DNA of 33,263 bases from Gammaproteobacteria bacterium. GTDB lineage: Bacteria > Pseudomonadota > Gammaproteobacteria > Pseudomonadales > Azotimanducaceae. The notes under the pieces are model-generated. The model was not told where the DNA came from. It did no database searches and was given only the letters and a program-made list of their open reading frames with translations. Positions 28,184 through 33,263 of this stretch are shown piece by piece. Every line of letters begins with the position of its first letter. Positions within the stretch are counted from its first letter, which is position 1. Location: contig JAPPGK010000067.1 of the NCBI GenBank assembly GCA_028821405.1, positions 1 through 33,263 of the forward strand, written 5' to 3'. Made by a program: the position numbers and the translations under genes.

Positions 28184-29368
28184 ATGCTGCGAGTGCCGCT
28201 CTTTCTCGCCGGGATCGTTCTCTCATTCCCGGCGTTTCCGGCGATGGCTGCGGATGAGCCTCCTGACGCGTCGACCACGGCGGCGCAGGGCGGCGAGGTG
28301 GTGTTCGGCCAATCAGCCGCACTGACCGGTCCTGCCAGCGAACTCGGCACGGAAATGCGTTTGGGCCTCATGTCGGCGTTCGCGGAGGTCAACGCGAAGG
28401 GCGGCGTTCACGGCCGGCACCTGGTGCTCAGATCCTTGGATGATGCCTACGAACCCGAGGCCGCCGTGGCAAACACACGGGAGCTGATCGACGAGCACGA
28501 CGTGTTCGCCCTGGTCGGCGCCGTCGGCACACCGACCTCCCGTGCCGCACAACCAGTCACCAGCGACGCCGGCGTGCCCTATATCGCCCCGTTCACGGGC
28601 GCAGAGTTTCTTCGCGACGCCGAAGAGCAGTCGAACGTCGTCAACGTACGCGCTTCCTACTTCCAGGAGACCGCCGAGATCGTCGCGCGACTGACCCAGG
28701 ATCTCGGCATCACCAAGATCGGCATCCTCTACCAAGACGACTCCTACGGGCGGGCGGGGCTAGCCGGCGTCCGCCGTGCGCTCGATGCTCGCGGGCTGCC
28801 CCTGGTCGTCGAGGCCAACTACCCCCGCAATACCGAGATCGTCAAACGCGCCTTGCTCGACCTTCGCCGCTTCGCCCCGGAAGCCGTGGTCATCATCGGT
28901 GCCTACCAGCCGGCGGCCACCCTGATTCGGTGGGCGCGGAAGGTCGGTTTCGAGCCCATATTCGTGAACATCTCCTTCGTGGGAACATCGGCGCTCGTCG
29001 AAGAACTCGGCGCTGACGGTGCCGGCGTCTACATTACCCAGGTCGTGCCGTTTCCCGAGGACATTCGCGTCCCGGTCGTTGATCACTACCAGAAGGCACT
29101 CGCGGCATCGGCGCCGGGCGCGGCCCCCGGCTTCGTTTCCCTGGAAGGCTACCTGGCGGGTCGCCTGGTCGCGGAAGGACTGCGAATCGCCGGCGCCGGT
29201 GCCACGCGCGAGGCGTTCCTCGATGGACTCCGCCATGCGCCGCCCATCGACCTCGGCGGTTTCGAGCTCGAATACGGGATGGACGACAACCAGGGCTCGG
29301 ATCGCGTCTACCTGACGGTGATCGACGCCAACGGCGACGTTGTGCCCGCGCAACGGATGGTTCCGTAG
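28184..29368 (+). CDS. Periplasmic type 1 substrate-binding protein (LivJ-like)
   Basis: The protein is 394 residues from this ATG (a GTG one codon upstream is also possible). An N-terminal signal peptide (MLRVPLFLAGIVLSFPAFPA) ends after AMA, so the product is exported. The mature part has the two-lobed periplasmic binding protein type 1 pattern: VVFGQSAALTGPASELG at its start, VFALVGAVGTPTSRAAQP, TKIGILYQDDSYGRAGL and a C-terminal VSLEGYLAGRLVAEGL. This family binds branched-chain amino acids, amides or urea in ABC transport, but no permease or ATPase gene is present. It lies between a response regulator and a histidine kinase whose start overlaps its stop, so a role as the ligand-sensing subunit of the kinase (as TorT is for TorS) is likelier. 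Ligand unknown. Confidence 0.9.
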   Translation: MLRVPLFLAGIVLSFPAFPAMAADEPPDASTTAAQGGEVVFGQSAALTGPASELGTEMRLGLMSAFAEVNAKGGVHGRHLVLRSLDDAYEPEAAVANTRELIDEHDVFALVGAVGTPTSRAAQPVTSDAGVPYIAPFTGAEFLRDAEEQSNVVNVRASYFQETAEIVARLTQDLGITKIGILYQDDSYGRAGLAGVRRALDARGLPLVVEANYPRNTEIVKRALLDLRRFAPEAVVIIGAYQPAATLIRWARKVGFEPIFVNISFVGTSALVEELGADGAGVYITQVVPFPEDIRVPVVDHYQKALAASAPGAAPGFVSLEGYLAGRLVAEGLRIAGAGATREAFLDGLRHAPPIDLGGFELEYGMDDNQGSDRVYLTVIDANGDVVPAQRMVP

Positions 29369-31572
29369 TGAGCGATGCCTCGGCCAGCACGGACGCGGGC
29401 ATGGCGGCTGTTGCCCTGCCGCGGGGCGATGCGTCGGGCCCCGGGAAACACACCAAGGGCCGTCGGGTTGGAATCCGCCTGCAGACATACGTGGGTCTGT
29501 TCGGCAGCGTGCTCCTCGTCACGATGGCGAGCGTCGTTGCCTACGTCTTCCTGAATCAGATCGTCCAGCACCAGTCGAGACTGGCCGAGGACAGCATTCC
29601 GAATCTGAGCCGTGCCGTGGAGGTGGCTCGACAGAGCACCAACCTGGTCCAAAGCGTCGTGCGCATGGTGGCGGCGTCCACGCCGGAAGAACACCAGAGC
29701 GTCGCGGACGAGGTGTTGCAGGGGCGCCGCGAACTGACCCGCATGGTCGCGGCGATCGGTGCCCTGGAGTCGTTCAGCGAACAGGCTCGAGCGCTTTCGA
29801 CGGGCCTCGATACGCTGGAGACGCTGTTGAACGAGATCCAACGCTCGTCCGGTCGACGTCTGGACATCCGGGCCGATCTCGAGGTGCTGGTGGATGAGCT
29901 CGGCGTGATCAACAAACGCCTCGAGCGCAGCACCGGGGCGGCGATCGACGACCAGCATTTTTTCCTGGCGACCGGATTGCGTGAACTCGACGACGTGGCT
30001 GAACCCCTGTCGCAACGCGATTGGGACAACGAGTTGGCCCACTATGGCGATCTCATCGACATCAACCACCAGACCACGCTCGCCGGCCTGCTGCTCGGGG
30101 AAGCCTTGGTGCTGGCCGACCGGGATCTCCTAGGGCCCATCGAGGAACGGTTCCAGAGCGCCGCGGCGGGGATCATGCGGGTCAGCACGAGGTTGGAGGC
30201 GCGGCCGGACCAGGCGGCGTTGGTCGCCGATATGCGGCGGCTCGTCGAGCTCGGCTCGTCTCCCGGCGGGGTGTTGGCGCTTCGGCGCGAGACGCTTGAA
30301 AGGCTGGAGCGGGAAACCGAGGCCCTGGAAGACGGGCGCGAGGCGTCGACGATGCTCCTGGCCGACATGGAAAGGCTGGTGGGCGAGGTCAATCGCCAGG
30401 CCGTTGCCGTCAACGCGGAATCCCAGGAGGCGGCGACCACCGGTATGGTCCTACTCGTCGCGCTTACCCTGGTGAGCGTGGTCGGCGCCGTTCTCATCGG
30501 CTGGCTGTTCGTGGGTCGACACCTGATCCGACGCTTGGTGGATTTGGCCGGGAATATGCGCGACATGGCGGGAGGCGACCTCGAAGTTCCGGTCACGGTG
30601 ACCGGCAACGACGAGGTCACCGACATGGCCAATGCACTCGAGGTTTTTCGTCGCTACGCGTTGGAGGTCCAGCGTCTCAACCTGGTCGAGAAGCTGGCGC
30701 AGGAACTGGATGCCAAGAACCAGGATCTGGAACAGGCCATGGAGCGGCTGCGGAAGGCCCAGGAGCAGATCGTGGCGGAGGAGAAGCTGGCGTCCCTCGG
30801 CCAGCTAACGGCGGGCGTGGCCCACGAGATCAAGAACCCGCTGAACTTCGTGAACAACTTCGCCGAGGTCTCCACGGAACTCATCGACGAGATCGGCGAG
30901 ATACTGGAAGAAGGCGGGGAGGACCAGGCCGACCTGGTCGAGGAGATCGAGGAGATCCTCGACGATCTCCGGGTCAATCTGGGCAAGATCCGGGAGCACA
31001 GCGGACGTGCCGACGGCATCGTGCACAACATGCTGGAGCACTCCCGCGCGGAACCCGGGGATTGGCGCGAAACCGATCTCAACGCCCTGGTCAAGCAGTA
31101 CCGGGACCTCGCCTATCATGCGATCCGGGCCGAAAACACGGACTTCAACGTGACCATGACCGATGAACTCGACGACGAGGTCGGCATGGTCGAGGTTGTG
31201 CCCCAGGACATCAGCCGGGCGTTCCTGAACATCCTGACCAACGCCTGCCAGGCGATCGAGGAGAAGTGCGCCGAGTTGGGCGCCGAATACGAGCCGGAAC
31301 TCGGAATCGCCAGCCGACGCTTTTCCGACGCCGTCGAGTTCACCATCCGCGACAACGGACCCGGCATTCCTCCGGACTTGCGGCAGCGCATGTTCGAACC
31401 CTTCGTGACCACGAAGGACACCGGCAAGGGTACCGGCCTCGGCCTGTCCTTGACGGCCGACATCATCACCAGGCACGGCGGGCATATCGACGTCGACTCC
31501 GAGGTGGGGGTGTTCACGGAATTCCGCATCAGGCTGCCGCTCGAGCCGACCCGCACCCCGAGCAACGAGTAG
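29368..31572 (+). CDS. Membrane sensor histidine kinase
   Basis: The protein is 734 residues. A first membrane helix (about 38-62) is followed by a long helical periplasmic sensor region (about 63-355), a second helix (about 356-378), a HAMP domain (about 380-433) and a coiled linker. The dimerisation domain has His486 in GVAHEIKNPLNFVNNF. The ATPase domain has NILTNACQAI (N box), IRDNGPGIPPDLRQRMFEPF and KGTGLGLSLT. There is no receiver or Hpt domain, unlike TorS itself, so it should phosphorylate a separate receiver; the receiver-PP2C protein two genes upstream is the best candidate. The start is GTG overlapping the stop of the binding-protein gene (TAGTG, 29366-29370). The periplasmic helices resemble the TorS sensor layout by length and hydrophobicity only. 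Confidence 0.92.
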   Translation: MSDASASTDAGMAAVALPRGDASGPGKHTKGRRVGIRLQTYVGLFGSVLLVTMASVVAYVFLNQIVQHQSRLAEDSIPNLSRAVEVARQSTNLVQSVVRMVAASTPEEHQSVADEVLQGRRELTRMVAAIGALESFSEQARALSTGLDTLETLLNEIQRSSGRRLDIRADLEVLVDELGVINKRLERSTGAAIDDQHFFLATGLRELDDVAEPLSQRDWDNELAHYGDLIDINHQTTLAGLLLGEALVLADRDLLGPIEERFQSAAAGIMRVSTRLEARPDQAALVADMRRLVELGSSPGGVLALRRETLERLERETEALEDGREASTMLLADMERLVGEVNRQAVAVNAESQEAATTGMVLLVALTLVSVVGAVLIGWLFVGRHLIRRLVDLAGNMRDMAGGDLEVPVTVTGNDEVTDMANALEVFRRYALEVQRLNLVEKLAQELDAKNQDLEQAMERLRKAQEQIVAEEKLASLGQLTAGVAHEIKNPLNFVNNFAEVSTELIDEIGEILEEGGEDQADLVEEIEEILDDLRVNLGKIREHSGRADGIVHNMLEHSRAEPGDWRETDLNALVKQYRDLAYHAIRAENTDFNVTMTDELDDEVGMVEVVPQDISRAFLNILTNACQAIEEKCAELGAEYEPELGIASRRFSDAVEFTIRDNGPGIPPDLRQRMFEPFVTTKDTGKGTGLGLSLTADIITRHGGHIDVDSEVGVFTEFRIRLPLEPTRTPSNE

Positions 31573-31653
31573 CGCGGCGCCGGCCTGGTCCCTTCGATCA
31601 TCTGTTCTCAAACTGAGACACCCCGGCGCTTCCGTGTCGGACGCGGTTGGACG

Positions 31654-31659
31654 TATGAT
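31654..31659 (+). promoter_or_regulatory. Possible -10 box for amt
   Basis: TATGAT at 31654-31659 is flanked by GGACG and CGTCC, so it sits in the loop of a small hairpin. It lies 33 bases before the amt ATG. A matching -35 is poor (TTCCGT). No clear NtrC or sigma-54 site was seen. Confidence 0.3.
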
Positions 31660-31692
31660 CGTCCGAGCTTCAACAGCACCACCGGGGGGGCC

Positions 31693-33213
31693 ATGTCCTG
31701 CTGTGCCAGTCGCTTCCAACGTACTATCCGTTCGCTCGCGCCACCATACGCGTCGCCCTCGGGGGCGTCGCGTATCGCCCCAGCCGTCCCAGTGGACGGC
31801 CGCAGGTCCGACGGCTTTCTGGGCAAGGGGCTTGCGGCCATTGTGCTCTTGCTCGCGGTACCGGCGTCCGCCGCCGTCGAGCAGGAATCCCAGTTCGTCT
31901 TCAACACGTTCTCTTTCCTGATCTGGGGCGCGTTGGTGATGTGGATGTGCGCGGGATTCACCATGCTCGAGTCGGGCTCGGTACGCACCAAGAACGCATC
32001 GGTGATCTGCCTGAAGAACATCGGGCTCTACTCGATCGCGGGGCTGATGTATTTCTTCATCGGTTTCAACCTCATGTACACGGACGTGGGGTCCTGGTTC
32101 GGTTCGTTCGACCTGTTCTATGGGCCCTCGGCGGAGGAAATCGCCTTGCTCGGCGGCGAAGCAGGCGCCCAGGACGCCGTGGTCGGCAACGGCTATTCGA
32201 AGATGTCCGAGTGGTTCTTCCAGATGGTGTTCGTGGCGACGACGGCCTCCATTGTTTCCGGAACCCTGGCGGAGCGGGTCCGGCTTTGGTCCTTCTTCAT
32301 ATTCGCCGCCGTGCTGGCGGGTTTCATCTATCCGGTAATCGGCGCCTGGACTTGGGGCGGGGGCTGGCTCGGCGGCGCCGATGGGCTGCTCGCCAAGTGG
32401 ACGGGCGCCGCGTTCTCGGACTTCGCGGGCTCGACCATCGTTCACTCCACAGGCGGCTGGGCTGCCCTTGCCGGCGCCTTGATCGTCGGACCGAGGCTCG
32501 GCAAGTTCCGGGCCGACGGCACCATCAAACCCACCGTGCCGTCGAACATTCCCATCGTGACCCTTGGCGTCTTCATCCTCTGGCTCGGCTGGTTCGGGTT
32601 CAACGGCGGGTCGCAGTTGGCGCTCGGCGGCGCGGCGGACGCCGTGGCAATGAGCAACATCCTGGTCAATACGAACCTCGCCGCGGCGGCCGGCGTGATG
32701 GCGGCCATCGCGGTATCGCGACCCTTGTTGGGGCGGGTTGACCTGTTGGCGGGTCTGAACGGCGCCATCGCCGGGTTGGTCTCGATTACCGCCGCGCCGG
32801 ACATCCTCGACCACCGATGGGCCGTACTCATCGGCTTCGTCGGGGGCATCATCTGCACGGCGGGCATCCGGTTCCTCGAGCAGATGAAGGTCGACGACGT
32901 GGTCGGTGCGGTTCCGGCCCACCTTTTCGCCGGCGTTTGGGGAACCCTGGCCGCTTGCATCGCCGGCGGCGCGAATTTCCTTTCCCAGTTGATCGGCGTG
33001 CTGGCCATCGGCGTGTTCGTGTTCGGGGTCTCGTATCTGGTCTGGTTCCTGATCGAGAAGGCCCTGGGCGCAAGGGTTTCGCGCGAGGTGGAGGAAGTCG
33101 GCCAGGACGCAGGCGAATTGGGCATCGAAGCGTATCCGGAGTTCATGCTGATGCCGGATCCGGACCTGATTCCCGTGTTGCCCGAGGAGGCCGAGGAAAC
33201 CCGGGACGACTAG
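31693..33213 (+). CDS. Ammonium transporter, Amt family
   Basis: The protein is 506 residues with about eleven membrane helices. The twin pore histidines are visible in STIVHSTGGWAALAGALIVG and AVPAHLFAGVWGT, and the FTMLESGSVRTKNASVICLK and SGTLAERVRLWSF segments are family signatures. The C-terminal tail SREVEEVGQDAGELGIEAYP matches the conserved tail that PII proteins (GlnK) grip. No glnK gene follows within the window. The N-terminus is long: about 45 residues precede a hydrophobic segment ending AVPASAA that looks like a signal peptide. ATG 31693 has a G-run just before it but very close, so a start nearer the signal peptide (for example GTG 31792) is possible. The window ends 50 bases after its stop. 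Confidence 0.93.
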   Translation: MSCCASRFQRTIRSLAPPYASPSGASRIAPAVPVDGRRSDGFLGKGLAAIVLLLAVPASAAVEQESQFVFNTFSFLIWGALVMWMCAGFTMLESGSVRTKNASVICLKNIGLYSIAGLMYFFIGFNLMYTDVGSWFGSFDLFYGPSAEEIALLGGEAGAQDAVVGNGYSKMSEWFFQMVFVATTASIVSGTLAERVRLWSFFIFAAVLAGFIYPVIGAWTWGGGWLGGADGLLAKWTGAAFSDFAGSTIVHSTGGWAALAGALIVGPRLGKFRADGTIKPTVPSNIPIVTLGVFILWLGWFGFNGGSQLALGGAADAVAMSNILVNTNLAAAAGVMAAIAVSRPLLGRVDLLAGLNGAIAGLVSITAAPDILDHRWAVLIGFVGGIICTAGIRFLEQMKVDDVVGAVPAHLFAGVWGTLAACIAGGANFLSQLIGVLAIGVFVFGVSYLVWFLIEKALGARVSREVEEVGQDAGELGIEAYPEFMLMPDPDLIPVLPEEAEETRDD

Positions 33214-33263
33214 TGTCCCGTCAACCCTCAAACGTCGCGTCAGCGTGGCCGCAAGCGTCGCCC

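Noticed and set aside
30805-33231. Open frame of 808 codons on the - strand, opposite the kinase and amt
   Set aside because: It spans two well-supported genes on the other strand and is low in complexity, rich in Asp, Glu, Arg and His.

Overview
The window looks like chromosome of a GC-rich member of the Gammaproteobacteria, or a close proteobacterial relative. The reasons are the order tRNA-Trp, secE, nusG, rplK, rplA, rplJ, rplL, rpoB, rpoC, a three-helix SecE, a beta' subunit carrying the E. coli-type trigger-loop insertion, and RpoB/RpoC sequences that follow E. coli closely over long stretches. No species can be named. There are no insertion sequences, CRISPR arrays or integrases.

Positions 1-12280 are the transcription/translation core: the 3' end of tRNA-Trp, SecE (secretion), NusG (elongation), four ribosomal proteins, and the two large RNA polymerase subunits, all on the + strand and tightly spaced. 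A 312-base rplL-rpoB spacer holds an attenuator-like hairpin, and a perfect hairpin follows rpoC. Both polymerase subunits are longer than in E. coli. RpoB carries one extra block after the rifampicin region. RpoC carries two: a clamp-proximal block that reads like a type-3 chitin-binding (CBM5/12) module, and a jaw block that looks like an internal duplication.

Positions 12497-20426 hold a SulP anion transporter overlapping a PEGA-repeat/SUMF1-fold envelope protein, a Lon protease (- strand) with a heat-shock-like promoter, a small RRM RNA-binding protein, a dimeric-type dUTPase and a small membrane protein. Positions 20455-24649 hold a translationally coupled flavoprotein/class III aminotransferase pair (- strand) and a divergent APH-fold kinase of the ACAD10/11 kind.

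Positions 24650-33213 are the regulatory part. A MerR-type regulator (- strand) is followed on the same strand by what looks like an unannotated structured small RNA of about 120 nt. The RNA has an A-tract UP element, a consensus -35 box, a three-way-junction fold, C-rich anti-Shine-Dalgarno-like loops and a U-run end. The RNA promoter and the MerR promoter share TTGTAC half-sites about one helical turn apart, suggesting one circuit. Divergently follow an anti-sigma-type HATPase, a STAS antagonist, a receiver-PP2C phosphatase, a periplasmic binding protein and a membrane histidine kinase. Together these can be read as a ligand-sensing phosphorelay feeding a partner switch. An Amt ammonium transporter closes the window.

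The best candidates for something undescribed are the MerR/small-RNA cassette and the CBM5/12-like module inside RNA polymerase beta'. All functional statements come from reading the sequence; no database search was run.
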